Positions 6,815 to 17,438 of a stretch of 64,000 nucleotides of DNA are shown piece by piece. A program made the translations under genes and the position numbers. The stretch spans positions 124,001 to 188,000 of the forward strand of contig WIAF01000004.1 in the NCBI GenBank assembly GCA_014055465.1, given 5' to 3'. Each line of letters starts with the position of its first letter. Within the stretch, counting starts at the first letter, position 1. The notes beneath the pieces are model-generated. The model ran no database searches. It was not told the origin of the DNA and saw only the letters and a list, made by a program, of their open reading frames with translations. Source of the DNA: Nitrospira sp. CR1.1. Its GTDB lineage: Bacteria > Nitrospirota > Nitrospiria > Nitrospirales > Nitrospiraceae.

Positions 6815-6938
6815 CAGGCCGCTCAAAAAGCCTATCCAGCTAGGCCGCAGCGAGCGAAAACCCGAGGCGTACTGTTTCGGGTACGTTGAGGGTTTGAGCG
6901 AAGCGAGAACGACGCTGGGAGGCTTTTTCAGCGGCCTG
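6815..6938. repeat. Palindromic element, copy A (overlaps gltD stop)
   Basis: Ends at 6815-6840 (starting CAGGCCGCTCAAAAAGCC) and 6914-6938 (ending CTTTTTCAGCGGCCTG) are imperfect terminal inverted repeats of about 25 bp. The interior has GGCCGCAGCGAG and GCGAGAACGACGCTGG blocks flanking a GTACTG...GGTACG centre, shared with the copies at 17191, 31798, 33567 and 38909. The gltD stop codon (6928-6930) lies in the right-hand repeat, so the element supplies the last residues and stop of GltD. Confidence 0.85.
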
Positions 6939-8361
6939 TTTTCGCAGACTTGTTGGCTTGCAGATACTTATCCACGCCTGCCGCCATCTTGCGCCCTTCG
7001 GCGATGGCCCAGACGATGAGGGAGGCGCCGCGCTTGGTATCGCCGCCGGCAAAGACGCCGTCGAGGTTGGTCATGAAGTTCTCGTTGACGGTCACGCAGC
7101 CGCGCGCGTCACAATTCACGCCAAGGCTGTCGAGGAATCCGTTGCGCACCGGGCCTGTGAAGCCCATGGCGAGGAGCACAAGATCCGCATCCAGTTCAAA
7201 GGCCGTATTGGGCATGGGGACGAACTTACCGCCTTCGAACTTCACACGATTGGCATGCAGCTTGGTGACATGCCCGTTGTGACCGGTGAATTTAGTAGTG
7301 GACACACTCCACTGACGATCGCAGCCTTCTTCGTGTGCATGCGAGGTGCGGAGTTGCATCGGCCAGAGCGGCCACGGAGTCGTGCCCGCACGCGTGGGCG
7401 GTGGCTCCGGCAGCACTTCGAACTGATGCGCTTCACTGCAGCCCTGGCGATGCGCGGTTCCCAGGCAATCGGACCCGGTGTCGCCGCCTCCGATGATCAC
7501 CACGCGCTTCCCCTTGGCGGTGATCGGCTCCTCGGACACGGAGATCCCTGCCGTCCGCTTGTTCTGCTGCGTAAGGTATTCCATGGCGAAATGGATGCCC
7601 TTGAGTTCACGACCCGGCACCGGCAGATCGCGCGCCATTTCCGCGCCCATGGTCAACCCCACCGCATCGAACTGTTGGCGCAACTGGTCACCGGTGATAT
7701 CGACTCCCGCCGTCACACCGGTTCTGAATTCCACGCCCTCGGCTTTCATCTGCTCCAACCGCCGGTCAATCACCCACTTTTCCATCTTGAAATCGGGGAT
7801 GCCGTACCGCAGCAACCCGCCGATACGATCGGCCTTCTCGAACACGGTGACGCTATGACCGGCGCGCGCCAACTGCTGCGCAGCCGCCAGACCGGCCGGA
7901 CCAGACCCGATGATGGCGACCGTCTTGCCCGTTTTTCTGACTGGCAAGGCCGGCTCAACCAGGCCTTCGTTGAAGCCGCGATCGATGATGTTCCATTCGA
8001 GCACGCGGATCGACACCGGGTCGCTGTTGATGCCCAGCACGCAGGCGCCTTCGCAGGGCGCAGGGCAGAGACGGCCGGTGAATTCCGGAAAATTGTTCGT
8101 GGTGTGCAACGCCTTGAGCGCATCTTTCCAGCGCCCGCGATAGACGAGATCGTTCCACTCGGGAATGAGATTCACGACAGGACAGCCGGTATTGCCCTGG
8201 CAAAAAGGCACACCGCAATCCATGCAGCGCGCGCCTTGCACCTTGAGCTTTTCCTCAGGGATGGGCTCGTACATTTCTTTCCAGTCGAGCACGCGCAACT
8301 CGACCGGTTTGCGCTTCGGTCCCTCACGCGCGTATTTCAAAAAGCCTTTCGGATCACCCAT
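6928..8361 (-). CDS. gltD: Glutamate synthase small subunit
   Basis: The 477-residue GltD transfers electrons from NAD(P)H to the large subunit for glutamate synthesis from glutamine and 2-oxoglutarate. MGDPKGFLKYAREGP is the standard N-terminus, so the ATG at 8361 is chosen over longer frames. CMDCGVPFCQGNTGCPVVN carries the N-terminal Fe-S cluster cysteines (around residues 46-60). VAIIGSGPAGLAAAQQLARA binds FAD and VVIIGGGDTGSDCLGTAHRQ binds NAD(P)H. It lies 80 bp downstream of gltB. The C-terminal codons lie in palindromic element A, so the ancestral C-terminus was probably altered by its insertion. Confidence 0.95.
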   Translation of the reverse strand: MGDPKGFLKYAREGPKRKPVELRVLDWKEMYEPIPEEKLKVQGARCMDCGVPFCQGNTGCPVVNLIPEWNDLVYRGRWKDALKALHTTNNFPEFTGRLCPAPCEGACVLGINSDPVSIRVLEWNIIDRGFNEGLVEPALPVRKTGKTVAIIGSGPAGLAAAQQLARAGHSVTVFEKADRIGGLLRYGIPDFKMEKWVIDRRLEQMKAEGVEFRTGVTAGVDITGDQLRQQFDAVGLTMGAEMARDLPVPGRELKGIHFAMEYLTQQNKRTAGISVSEEPITAKGKRVVIIGGGDTGSDCLGTAHRQGCSEAHQFEVLPEPPPTRAGTTPWPLWPMQLRTSHAHEEGCDRQWSVSTTKFTGHNGHVTKLHANRVKFEGGKFVPMPNTAFELDADLVLLAMGFTGPVRNGFLDSLGVNCDARGCVTVNENFMTNLDGVFAGGDTKRGASLIVWAIAEGRKMAAGVDKYLQANKSAKTGR

Positions 8362-8441
8362 CGCTAATTCGTCTCTCGTCCTTCGTAGCTCAGCTATCGA
8401 TCTGGATTGCTCACACGTGCGCGTCAACAGACGCGCGCCAT

Positions 8442-11400
8442 CTATTTTTGCACTTTGGCTGCAGCGGCCTTCCGCTCGGCTAGCACCCGCTTATAATCGA
8501 TCGGCATGACCTTCACAAACTTGGGCAGGATCGCCTCCCAACCATCCAGAATACGCTTGGCATTGCGGCTGCCGGTATAGAGGAAGTGCGACGTGATCAT
8601 GTCGTGCAACAGCCGCTTATCCTCGTCGCTGACAACCGGCTCCAGCTCGACCATGCCCAAGTTGCAACGAGACTGGAACTTATCCAACTCGTTTAAGACA
8701 AACGCCACCCCGCCTGACATACCGGCGGCGAAATTCCTACCGGTGCGGCCCAAGACTGCCACGACTCCGCCGGTCATATATTCACACCCGTGGTCGCCGG
8801 TTCCCTCGACGACGGCACGCACACCGCTGTTTCGCACCGCGAACCGTTCGCCGGCCATACCATAAAAATAGGCTTCGCCCTGCGTGCCGCCATAGAGCGA
8901 CGTATTACCGACGAGAATGGTTTCTTCCGGCGTGTAAATCGCATTCTTCGGAGGGAAGACGATAATCTTGCCGCCCGACAATCCCTTGCCGATATAGTCG
9001 TTGGACTCGCCTTCGAGGATCAGGGTGATGCCGCGCGAGAGAAATGCCCCGAATGACTGGCCGGCCGATCCGTTGAACTTAATTGTGATCGTGTCAGCAG
9101 GCAATCCCTCCTGGCCGTATTTCTTTGAGACCTGGCTCGACAACATGGTGCCCACAGTCCGGTTCAGATTCCGGATCGGCAGTTCGAGGGTCACTTTTTG
9201 ACCCTGAGCAATCGCCGGTGCGCATTCTTCGATAAGCGTGCGGTCCAAAATCTCGGCAATGCCGTGATCCTGCTTCTGCACGCAATACCGCGGCACTTCA
9301 GGACCGACTTCAGGCATCTTCAGCAACGGCGTCAGATCCAGACCCTTGGCCTTCCAATGTTCGACGGCCTTGTGGATCTTGAGCTTGTCCACGCGCCCGA
9401 CCATTTCATTAATGGTGCGGAATCCCAGCTTCGCCATGATCTGCCGCAACTCTTCGGCGATAAAGAAGAAGAAATTGACGACATGCTCCGGCTGGCCGGT
9501 AAACTTCTTGCGCAAGACCGGATCCTGAGTTGCAATGCCGACAGGGCAGGTATTGAGGTGGCATTTCCGCATCATGATGCAGCCTTCGATGATGAGCGGT
9601 GCCGTGGCAAATCCGTATTCTTCCGCCCCCAACAGCGCCGCAATGGCCACATCACGCCCGGTCTTCATCTGGCCGTCGGTCTCTACCCGAATCCGTCCGC
9701 GCAAATCGTTGAGCACCAGCGTTTGATGCGTTTCCGCCAATCCCAATTCCCAAGGCACACCGGCGTACTTGATGGAGGAAAGCGGAGAGGCGCCGGTCCC
9801 GCCTGAATCGCCGCTGATGAGCACCTTGTCCGCATGGGCCTTGGCCACTCCGGCGGCTACCGTGCCGACGCCGACTTCGGAGACCAGCTTCACCGAGACG
9901 GCCGCATCGGAATTGGCATTCTTCAAGTCGAAGATGAGCTGCGCCAGGTCTTCGATGGAATAGATGTCATGGTGCGGCGGCGGTGAAATAAGCTGCACGC
10001 CGGGCGTGGAGTAGCGTAGCCGCGCGATGTTCTCATCGACCTTGTGACCTGGCAACTGACCGCCTTCACCGGGCTTGGCGCCCTGCGCCATCTTGATTTG
10101 CAGTTCCTTGGCGTTCACGAGGTAATGGCTCGTGACCCCGAATCGCGCCGACGCCACCTGCTTGATGTAGCTGTTGCGGGAGTCCCCGTTCGGGAGCGGC
10201 GCGAATCGTTCCGGATCTTCGCCTCCTTCGCCTGTGTTGCTCTTGGCGCCCAGCCGGTTCATGGCGATGGCCAACGTCTCATGCGCTTCTCTACTGATAG
10301 AACCGAACGACATGGCTCCGGTGGTGAAGCGTTTGACGATGTCCTTGGCCGGCTCCACTTCGTCCAACGCGATCGGCTCAGGGAGAAACTTGAACTCCAG
10401 CAGGCCGCGCAGGTTCGAGCGACGTTTGCTCTCGTCATTCACCAATTGGGAGAACTCAGCGAATGTCTTGGGATCGTTATTCTTCGTCGCATGCTGCAGC
10501 TTATAGATGGTATCCGGATTCCAGTTGTGGTGCTCGCCCTGAATCCGGTAGTGAATCTCGCCGCCGAAATCCAGCTGACGAATCGGGACCGGCTCATAGG
10601 CCACCCGGTGACGGCGCAACGTCTCTTCCCCGATCTCACGAACGCCGATACCTTCGATCCTCGACGGCGTGCCGGTGAAGTATCGATCAATCAATTCGTG
10701 ATTGAGCCCGATCGCTTCGAAAATCTGCGCGCCGCAGTACGACTGCACCGTGGAGATACCCATCTTCGAGAAAATCTTGAGCAGGCCTTTGTTAATGGCT
10801 TTGATGAACTTGCCCTCGGCGGTCGCCGAGTCCAATCCTTCCGGGAAATACCCGTCGCGCTCCAGGTCCACGAGCGATTCGAAGACCAGATAGGGATTCA
10901 CAGTCCCGGCGCCGAAGCCGATCAAGCAGGCGAAATGATGCACGTCGCGCGGCTCGCCGGTTTCCACCGTCAGGCCGACCTCGGTTCTCGTGCATTCCCG
11001 CACCAGATGGTGATGGACCGCCGCCACACCGAGCAGACTCGGGATCGGCGCCCATTCCGCATTCACCCCGCGATCGCTGAGGATGAGGAATTTGTAGCCT
11101 TCACGAATCGCTTGCGACGCCTGCCGGCAGAGATCATCCACCGCAGCCCCCAATCCTTCCGGACCTTCGGCCACGCGGAACAACATCTTCAACGTCTTGC
11201 TCTTGAAATGCGGATCGGCAATCTCGCGGATCTTGTGCAGATCGGCATTCGTCAAAATCGGCTGTTTCACCCGGATACGGCGGGCCGATTCCGGATGCTC
11301 GTCCATCAGATTGGGCTTGGGGCCGATGCTGGTGGTGAGCGACATCACGAGTTCTTCGCGGATCGGATCGATCGGCGGATTCGTCACCTGTGCAAACAGT

Positions 11401-12962
11401 TGCTTGAAGTATTTGAAGAGCAGCTGCGGCCGTTCAGACAACACCGCAAGCGGCGTGTCCGTGCCCATCGAGGAGATGGCTTCCTGCCCCTCCACCACCA
11501 TCGGGGTGATGACCATCTTCAGTTCTTCGATGGTGTACCCGAACGCCTGTTGACGCTGCCGAATCGTGGGATGGTCAGGCTGCGGCACGTTGATCGGATC
11601 GGGTAACTCATCCAGGGAAATGCGATGCTCGGTGACCCAGGACCGATACGGCTTGCGACGAACGATATCGGCTTTGACTTCCTCGTCGTCGATGATGCGG
11701 CCCTGCTCGGTATCGACCAGGAACATGCGGCCCGGCATCAAACGGCCCTTTTGACGGATGCGCTGCGGGTCCATCGGCAAGACACCGGCTTCAGAAGCCA
11801 ACACGACCAATCCATCGGTCGTCACTTGATACCGGCATGGGCGCAACCCGTTCCGGTCCAATGTGGCACCGATCAGTTTGCCGTCGGTGAAACAGACAGC
11901 CGCGGGGCCATCCCAGGGTTCCTGCATCGCGGCGTGGTACTCATAGAACCCACGGCGATCCAGATCCATCTGCGGATTGGCGACCCACGGTTCCGGGATC
12001 AACATCATCATCGCGTGCGGCAGTGATCGGCCGCCGAGCACCAGAAATTCCAAGGCGTTATCCAGGCTGGCCGAGTCGCTCTGATTCTCGTAGACGATCG
12101 GGAAGAGCTTTTTCATGTCCTCGCCGAACAGCTCGGAATTCAGCCGCCCCTGCCGCGCGCGCATCCAATTGACATTGCCCTTCAACGTGTTGATCTCGCC
12201 ATTGTGGCAAATGTAGCGATAGGGATGAGCCAGCGGCCAGGTGGGAAACGTATTCGTGCTGAAGCGGGAGTGGACGAGGGCCATGGCGCTCGTCAGGCTG
12301 CTGTCGGTGAGATCCTGATAATACTGCGGGATCTGGTGCGGGAGCAGGAGCCCTTTGAACACGATGGTGCTGCTGGACAAACTCGGGATATAAAAATAGT
12401 CGCGGCCTTCAATGGCGGATTCGCGCACCGCCCGCTCCGCGCACTTGCGGATGACGTACAAGCGCCGCTCGAATTCCTCATCCGTGAAAATACCGCGAGC
12501 GATAAAGACCTGCCGCATGAACGGCTCAGTGCTGCGCGCAACCGGTCCGATGGCATCGCTCTTGACCGGCACATCGCGCCAGCCCAGCAGCTTCGCGCCC
12601 GCGTCCTTGATCACCCGAGTGAACACCGTCTCGCACTGCGCGCGGGCATCGGCATCGGGTGGCAAAAACACCATGCCGACGCCATACTCTCCCGCTCCGG
12701 GCAACTTGATCCCGCTGTCCTTTGCGGCACGCTTGAAGAACTCATGCGGGACTTGAAGCAGGATGCCTGCGCCGTCTCCGGTACAGGGATCGCACCCCTG
12801 CGCGCCGCGGTGGGTCAGGCTTTCTAAAACCTGAAGTCCCTGCTCCACGATCCGATGCGAGCGTTGGCCCTTGATATCGACGACAAATCCGACTCCGCAC
12901 GAGTCTTTCTCGTGCTGCGGATCATAAAGCCCTTGTTTGGGAGGAAGCCCTGGTACATTCAT
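8442..12962 (-). CDS. gltB: Glutamate synthase large subunit
   Basis: The 1506-residue GltB is full length for the bacterial enzyme. After a 21-residue propeptide, Cys22 (DSCGVGFV) is the glutaminase nucleophile of the class II amidotransferase domain. The central domain and the FMN-binding domain follow ([30 protein letters not shown]). The 3Fe-4S cysteines are in [19 protein letters not shown], and the C-terminal part is the beta-helix GXGXG domain ([23 protein letters not shown]). With GltD it forms the main ammonia-assimilation enzyme beside glutamine synthetase. gltB is transcribed divergently from the prenyltransferase gene, with 235 bp between them. Confidence 0.97.
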   Translation of the reverse strand: MNVPGLPPKQGLYDPQHEKDSCGVGFVVDIKGQRSHRIVEQGLQVLESLTHRGAQGCDPCTGDGAGILLQVPHEFFKRAAKDSGIKLPGAGEYGVGMVFLPPDADARAQCETVFTRVIKDAGAKLLGWRDVPVKSDAIGPVARSTEPFMRQVFIARGIFTDEEFERRLYVIRKCAERAVRESAIEGRDYFYIPSLSSSTIVFKGLLLPHQIPQYYQDLTDSSLTSAMALVHSRFSTNTFPTWPLAHPYRYICHNGEINTLKGNVNWMRARQGRLNSELFGEDMKKLFPIVYENQSDSASLDNALEFLVLGGRSLPHAMMMLIPEPWVANPQMDLDRRGFYEYHAAMQEPWDGPAAVCFTDGKLIGATLDRNGLRPCRYQVTTDGLVVLASEAGVLPMDPQRIRQKGRLMPGRMFLVDTEQGRIIDDEEVKADIVRRKPYRSWVTEHRISLDELPDPINVPQPDHPTIRQRQQAFGYTIEELKMVITPMVVEGQEAISSMGTDTPLAVLSERPQLLFKYFKQLFAQVTNPPIDPIREELVMSLTTSIGPKPNLMDEHPESARRIRVKQPILTNADLHKIREIADPHFKSKTLKMLFRVAEGPEGLGAAVDDLCRQASQAIREGYKFLILSDRGVNAEWAPIPSLLGVAAVHHHLVRECTRTEVGLTVETGEPRDVHHFACLIGFGAGTVNPYLVFESLVDLERDGYFPEGLDSATAEGKFIKAINKGLLKIFSKMGISTVQSYCGAQIFEAIGLNHELIDRYFTGTPSRIEGIGVREIGEETLRRHRVAYEPVPIRQLDFGGEIHYRIQGEHHNWNPDTIYKLQHATKNNDPKTFAEFSQLVNDESKRRSNLRGLLEFKFLPEPIALDEVEPAKDIVKRFTTGAMSFGSISREAHETLAIAMNRLGAKSNTGEGGEDPERFAPLPNGDSRNSYIKQVASARFGVTSHYLVNAKELQIKMAQGAKPGEGGQLPGHKVDENIARLRYSTPGVQLISPPPHHDIYSIEDLAQLIFDLKNANSDAAVSVKLVSEVGVGTVAAGVAKAHADKVLISGDSGGTGASPLSSIKYAGVPWELGLAETHQTLVLNDLRGRIRVETDGQMKTGRDVAIAALLGAEEYGFATAPLIIEGCIMMRKCHLNTCPVGIATQDPVLRKKFTGQPEHVVNFFFFIAEELRQIMAKLGFRTINEMVGRVDKLKIHKAVEHWKAKGLDLTPLLKMPEVGPEVPRYCVQKQDHGIAEILDRTLIEECAPAIAQGQKVTLELPIRNLNRTVGTMLSSQVSKKYGQEGLPADTITIKFNGSAGQSFGAFLSRGITLILEGESNDYIGKGLSGGKIIVFPPKNAIYTPEETILVGNTSLYGGTQGEAYFYGMAGERFAVRNSGVRAVVEGTGDHGCEYMTGGVVAVLGRTGRNFAAGMSGGVAFVLNELDKFQSRCNLGMVELEPVVSDEDKRLLHDMITSHFLYTGSRNAKRILDGWEAILPKFVKVMPIDYKRVLAERKAAAAKVQK

Positions 12963-13160
12963 GGCACGTATTCTCGTCTAGAGGCAGGCAATGAACCGGG
13001 GAACAGACTCCCCTCTCGGGGACATTGAAGCTGTCGCACGACCACGGTGACTGCTACCATTCAGTTGGGGAAATCAGCGAAGGGTCACCTTACTGGATGG
13101 GCCGTTATACTGTCAAGAGAACGGCGACGCAAACCGAAGCACAAACCCGCCGACCAGCGC

Positions 13161-13190
13161 TTGACTTAGTGGAGTTTCCTGCCCTACTAT
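13161..13190 (+). promoter_or_regulatory. Candidate sigma70-type promoter of the prenyltransferase gene
   Basis: TTGACT (13161-13166) and TACTAT (13185-13190) are separated by 18 bp. Transcription would start close to the ATG at 13198, giving a leaderless or nearly leaderless mRNA. This agrees with the absence of a ribosome-binding site before that ATG. Confidence 0.5.
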
Positions 13191-13197
13191 CCGCCCC

Positions 13198-14202
13198 ATG
13201 TCGAACGGACCGTCCACTCTCACACTCCACAGCATGGCCGATGTCTGGGACGTGTATCGTGAAGAGCTCGAGGGGGTCGAGGAACAGATCCGGAAAAATC
13301 TCGACTCCAGCGTAGACCTGGTCAATACGGTCGCCGCCCACATCTTGAACAGTGGCGGTAAACGCGTCCGTCCCCTCTTTGTTCTCCTGAGCGCCCATCT
13401 CTGCGGATACGCCGGCCAGGACCACCAAGCCCTCGGCAGTCTCGTTGAATTTATCCATACCGCCACCCTGCTGCACGATGACGTCGTGGACGACGCCGAT
13501 CTGCGACGGGGCCGCCGTACCGCGAGTAAAGTCTGGGGCAATCAAATCAGCATCCTCGTGGGTGATTATCTCTATTCCCGGGCCATCTGCCAGATCGTCG
13601 ACTTCCGCAATCAAGGGATCAACGAAGCGCTCTCGGAAGCCTGCCGAAAGATGGCCGAAGGCGAAGTCCTTCAACTGTATTACAACGGCAATCCGCTGAT
13701 GCCGGAACCGGAGTATCTCCGCATCATCGAGCATAAAACCGCCGGATTGATTGCGGCCTCCTGCAAAATCGGCGCGATCGTCGGCGGAGCGACGGAGGAA
13801 TTACAGGAGGCGCTGTTCCGCTTCGGACAGCGGCTGGGCATTGCGTTCCAACTGGCGGACGACACACTGGACTACACCGCCAACGGCGAACATCTGGGCA
13901 AAACGCTCGGGCAGGACCTTCGGCAAGGCAAAGCGACGCTGCCGCTGTTGCATCTCTTGCAACATTGCTCGGAACCGGACCGGCAGTTGATCAAAGATCG
14001 CATGGAAACCAGGACCTTGACTGATGAGGAACTGCGCCGTATCGTCGCCTTGATGCAGGAGTATGGGTCCATCGCCTACGCCATGGAACGGGCGCACGCG
14101 TTTGTCACCGCCGCCAAACGGGATCTCGACCTGTTCCACGACAACACCGCCAAACGCGCCCTGTCCATCGCCGCCGACTATATGGTGACTCGCGACCGCT
14201 GA
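13198..14202 (+). CDS. ispB: Polyprenyl (octaprenyl-type) diphosphate synthase
   Basis: The 334-residue all-helical trans-prenyltransferase extends isoprenoid diphosphates with isopentenyl diphosphate to make the long side chain of quinones. GGKRVRPLFVLL precedes the first aspartate-rich motif LLHDDVVDDADLRRGR (about residue 94). HKTAGLIAASCKIGA and the second motif QLADDTLDY follow, with KATLPLLHLL near the end. The chain-length determinant residues before DDVVD are small (HTATL), consistent with a long product, but the length cannot be fixed from sequence. A start at 13234 (MADVWDVYREEL) is also possible and closer to the usual N-terminus. Confidence 0.9.
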   Translation: MSNGPSTLTLHSMADVWDVYREELEGVEEQIRKNLDSSVDLVNTVAAHILNSGGKRVRPLFVLLSAHLCGYAGQDHQALGSLVEFIHTATLLHDDVVDDADLRRGRRTASKVWGNQISILVGDYLYSRAICQIVDFRNQGINEALSEACRKMAEGEVLQLYYNGNPLMPEPEYLRIIEHKTAGLIAASCKIGAIVGGATEELQEALFRFGQRLGIAFQLADDTLDYTANGEHLGKTLGQDLRQGKATLPLLHLLQHCSEPDRQLIKDRMETRTLTDEELRRIVALMQEYGSIAYAMERAHAFVTAAKRDLDLFHDNTAKRALSIAADYMVTRDR

Positions 14203-14367
14203 GTTGCCGCCGTCCGGCTTCACAACGCCCACGCTCTGCTGACCGTGTGAATTCGTTCCGTGACGGTTGTATTTCGCCGCCGGATGAACCCATAAAAAAT
14301 GGCAAGTCCCTACCCACTACGGTTATATGACGCTCGAAGACTCACACGCTTGCACAGCAACCGCCGC

Positions 14368-14422
14368 AGGCTGTTCGGAAAGGCTGTCCGTCAACTTTCC
14401 GCCGGCGGCTTTTCCCGACAGC
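14368..14422. other. Imperfect hairpin upstream of the DUF1015 gene
   Basis: GGCTGTTCGGAAA at 14368 pairs with TTTTCCCGACAGCC ending at 14422, with further pairing inside (CCGCCGGCGG). It lies in the 264-bp spacer before the DUF1015 start and could be a terminator without a T-run, an attenuator or chance. A 39-codon frame (start 14327) overlaps it but has no ribosome-binding site. Confidence 0.4.
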
Positions 14423-14466
14423 CCGCATGCCACACCGTACCCATAGAGAAAAAAGGATAGAACCGC

Positions 14467-15789
14467 ATGGCACACGTCATCCCCTTTCACGGCACCCTCT
14501 ATAATCCCACGACGATCGGCGACGTCAAGCAGGTGGTCGCACCGCCTTACGACATTATCGACAGCACGCTGCAAAAGACGTTGCACGACCGCCACCCGAA
14601 CAATGTCATCCGCCTGGAACTCGGCTACGAACAAGCGGGCGACATGCCTGGCAACAATAAGTACACCCGCGCCACGGCTGCCCTTACCGACTGGCTGAAG
14701 ACCGGGGCCCTCCGCAAGGACTCCCAGCCGGCAGTCTACTACCACACCATCGAATACCGGCCGCCCTACTCTGCACCCGGCACACCGACCAAGGTCTTCA
14801 AAGGATTCCTGTCGACGGTGGAGCTTGAAGAATTCGGTTCGGGCAAGATCTATCCGCACGAGAACACCCGCGCGGCGGCGAAAACCGACCGGCTCAATCT
14901 CCTCGAAGCCTGCCGCGCCAATTTCAGCGCCATCATTTCGCTGTATTCGGACCCCCAGAACGAGGTCCTCACCTTGCTCGAACAGTCGATCGCTACGGAG
15001 AAACCGCGCATCGATTTCCAGGACGACGAGGGATTCCGGCAGCAGTTGTGGAGTGTCACCGATGCGAAGGTCCTCGCAAAGGTCGTCCAGATCATGCACA
15101 CGAAACAACTGTTCATCGCCGACGGCCATCATCGGTACGAAACGGCTCTCAACTACCGCAAATCCAGACGGCAACAGGCTGGAGCCGCCACCTCACCACA
15201 ACCTTACGACAACGTGCTGATGCTGTTCGCGAGCCTGGAGGACAAGGGCCTGACCGTGCTGCCGACCCATCGTGTCCTGACGACACCGGTTCCGGCGACG
15301 AAGGATCTGCTGGGGAAATTCGATCCGGTGTTTGAGGTCACTGCACTCCCCTTTCAAGCAGGCAATGAATCGCAGGTGCGCGCGCAATTCATCGACCGGC
15401 TACGCAGCCAGGGACAGTCCGTGCCGATGTTCGGCTTAGCCCTAAAGAACGATTCAAATTATTACCTGCTGACCCTACGGGAATCCCATCGCCCCACGGC
15501 GTCCGCGTCACCGCGCGATCGCCTGGACGTGTCGCTCCTACAGCAGCATGTGATTGCCACGCTCTGCCCGAGCCAGCAGGAGCAGGAAGCCATGGTGTAT
15601 TCGAAAGATGACCACGAAGCACTGAATTGGGTGCGCCAGGGAAAAGGCACGGCTGCCCTCCTGCTCAACCCGACGAAGGTGGCCGAAGTCAAAGCGGTCG
15701 CCTCAGCGGGCGAACGGATGCCCCACAAGTCGACCTACTTCTTTCCCAAGCCGCTGACAGGCCTGGTCATGAATGTGATGGAAGGCTAA
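14467..15789 (+). CDS. DUF1015 family protein
   Basis: The 440-residue product starts MAHVIPFHGTLYNP with VVAPPYDIIDSTLQKTLHDR, the signature of DUF1015 (PF06245 type). A conserved FIADGHHRYETALNYR motif near residue 220 and MLFASLEDKGLTVLPTHR follow. The family is widespread in bacteria and archaea and sometimes lies near serine or one-carbon genes, but no firm function is known. AAGGAT precedes the ATG by 9 bp. The regulator gene begins 20 bp downstream, so the two are probably cotranscribed. Confidence 0.85.
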   Translation: MAHVIPFHGTLYNPTTIGDVKQVVAPPYDIIDSTLQKTLHDRHPNNVIRLELGYEQAGDMPGNNKYTRATAALTDWLKTGALRKDSQPAVYYHTIEYRPPYSAPGTPTKVFKGFLSTVELEEFGSGKIYPHENTRAAAKTDRLNLLEACRANFSAIISLYSDPQNEVLTLLEQSIATEKPRIDFQDDEGFRQQLWSVTDAKVLAKVVQIMHTKQLFIADGHHRYETALNYRKSRRQQAGAATSPQPYDNVLMLFASLEDKGLTVLPTHRVLTTPVPATKDLLGKFDPVFEVTALPFQAGNESQVRAQFIDRLRSQGQSVPMFGLALKNDSNYYLLTLRESHRPTASASPRDRLDVSLLQQHVIATLCPSQQEQEAMVYSKDDHEALNWVRQGKGTAALLLNPTKVAEVKAVASAGERMPHKSTYFFPKPLTGLVMNVMEG

Positions 15790-15808
15790 GAATGACACGC
15801 AGGACGCG

Positions 15809-17185
15809 ATGAAGGCCAAGGTACTCATAGTCGATGACGATCAAGACATCGTGACGATGTTACAGGATCGCCTTGATGCGGGCGGATACAAAACGCTCAC
15901 CGCCGGCGACGGCCAACGTGGGCTTGAACTCATCGAACAGGAATCACCCAATCTGGTTCTGCTGGATCTGTACCTACCGCGCCTCAAAGGCATGGACGTC
16001 CTGAAACGCATGGCCCAGAACAAGCAATGCGAAGACATTCCGGTGATCGTCATGACCGCTGCCGGCACGATTCCCGACGCGGTCGAAGCCATGCGCCACG
16101 GCGCGTATGACTTTCTGACCAAGCCGTTGGAAAAAGATCACCTGCTGATCGTGATTCAAAAAGCGCTGGAACGGGACTCGTTAAAGCGACAGGTCGCCGC
16201 CCTCAAGTCCGACGTGCAGAACCGCTATGCCACCATTGTCGGAGACAGTCCGAAGATCAGGAGCATCATCGAATCAGCCCAGCGCGCCGCCAAGTCGGAT
16301 GCCAGCATTCTCCTGCTGGGAGAAAGCGGGACCGGCAAGGAACTCTTCGCACGATCCATCCATCAGTGGAGCCCGCGGCAGAGCATGCCCATGGTCGTCA
16401 TCAACTGCGTGGCCCTCACCGAAACGCTGCTCGAGAACGAACTCTTCGGCCACGAACGCGGCGCCTTCACCGGAGCGGATCGGCTGCAGAAGGGCAAACT
16501 TGAAATGGCGGAGGGCGGGACGGTCTTTCTCGACGAGATCGGGGACATGCCCCTGCCGTTGCAGGCGAAGCTTCTGCGAGTGCTGCAGGACAAGGAGTTT
16601 CAACGGGTCGGCGGCACACGGTCGGTGTCGGTCAACATTCGCTTCGTGGCGGCTACCAACAAGGATCTCCGGCAATCGGTCAAGGCCGGACAGTTCCGGG
16701 AGGATCTCTTCTTTCGGCTCAACGTCGTCAGCTTTACGCTCCCTCCCTTGCGGGAACGGAGCGAAGACATCGTCCAGCTCGCGGAATTTTTCCTCAAGCG
16801 GCATGCCTACGAGGCAAAGCGCCCCGGCGTGACCCTGAGTGCGGCGGCCAGGGCCGCGCTGACGCACTACTCCTGGCCCGGCAACATCCGCGAACTCGAC
16901 AATGTCCTGTCGCGCGCAGTCGTGCTCAGCCCGCATGACGTGATCGAACCGGAATTTCTGGCCTTGTCCCCCGATGACGCGGCAGGCAAAGGCGGGGCCG
17001 ATCATGCGCTTCCCTATATGAATCTCACCTACCATGAGTCCATGGAGGCGCACAGTGCCTATATCATCGATCGGGCATTGGAAAAAGCGGCGGGAAATCA
17101 GACGAAGGCGGCGGAATTTCTGGACCTGCAGCGTACCTATCTCGCGCGCCTGATCAAGCAGCGTAAGCCTACGCCAGCGGAATAA
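15809..17185 (+). CDS. NtrC-family sigma-54 response regulator
   Basis: The 458-residue protein has three domains. The receiver domain (about 1-120) has the phosphoacceptor Asp53 (LLDLYLP). The AAA+ domain (about 145-380) has Walker A GESGTGKE, the sigma-54 contact loop GAFTGA, Walker B FLDEIGDMPL and an arginine-finger region RFREDLFFRLN. The C-terminus is a Fis-type helix-turn-helix (NQTKAAEFLDLQRTYLARLI). It would activate sigma-54 promoters when phosphorylated. No histidine kinase gene is adjacent, so its partner must be elsewhere. A palindromic element begins 5 bp after its stop. Confidence 0.93.
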   Translation: MKAKVLIVDDDQDIVTMLQDRLDAGGYKTLTAGDGQRGLELIEQESPNLVLLDLYLPRLKGMDVLKRMAQNKQCEDIPVIVMTAAGTIPDAVEAMRHGAYDFLTKPLEKDHLLIVIQKALERDSLKRQVAALKSDVQNRYATIVGDSPKIRSIIESAQRAAKSDASILLLGESGTGKELFARSIHQWSPRQSMPMVVINCVALTETLLENELFGHERGAFTGADRLQKGKLEMAEGGTVFLDEIGDMPLPLQAKLLRVLQDKEFQRVGGTRSVSVNIRFVAATNKDLRQSVKAGQFREDLFFRLNVVSFTLPPLRERSEDIVQLAEFFLKRHAYEAKRPGVTLSAAARAALTHYSWPGNIRELDNVLSRAVVLSPHDVIEPEFLALSPDDAAGKGGADHALPYMNLTYHESMEAHSAYIIDRALEKAAGNQTKAAEFLDLQRTYLARLIKQRKPTPAE

Positions 17186-17190
17186 CCAAG

Positions 17191-17380
17191 CAGGATGGTG
17201 AAAACGACCGCCAGCTTCGTTCTCGCATCGCTCAGGCCCTCAACGTACCCTACGGGTACGCCTCGGCCCTAAGACACGGCCGGCTCACCATCTCGCCGGC
17301 GTCCACAAGCGTGGCGCTCATTATGCTTCGCGCCGTGGACCTCGCTGCGGCCTTGCTGGACAATCGTTTTGACCATCCTG
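17191..17380. repeat. Palindromic element, copy B (with internal insertion)
   Basis: It starts CAGGATGGTGAAAACGACCG (17191) and ends CAATCGTTTTGACCATCCTG (17380), the terminal inverted repeats of the family. The interior shares CCAGCTTCGTTCTCGC, ACGTACC...GGTACGCCTC and CTCGCTGCGGCCTTGCTGGA with the other copies. About 65 bp between roughly 17271 and 17338 are extra and themselves contain a GTCCAC...GTGGAC hairpin. It lies between the response regulator and murU, which converge, so it may terminate both. Confidence 0.85.
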
Positions 17381-17438
17381 TACAGCCAACTCCATTCGCT
17401 AGCACGCTCACAGACTGGGCATTCCCCCGATATTCAGC

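Noticed and set aside
6958-8367. 469-codon plus-strand frame opposite gltD
   Set aside because: It is antisense to the well-supported gltD gene, with no family resemblance or ribosome-binding site; long antisense frames are common in GC-rich genes.
10044-11606. 520-codon plus-strand frame inside gltB
   Set aside because: Antisense shadow of gltB with composition typical of reversed coding sequence (many Arg, His).
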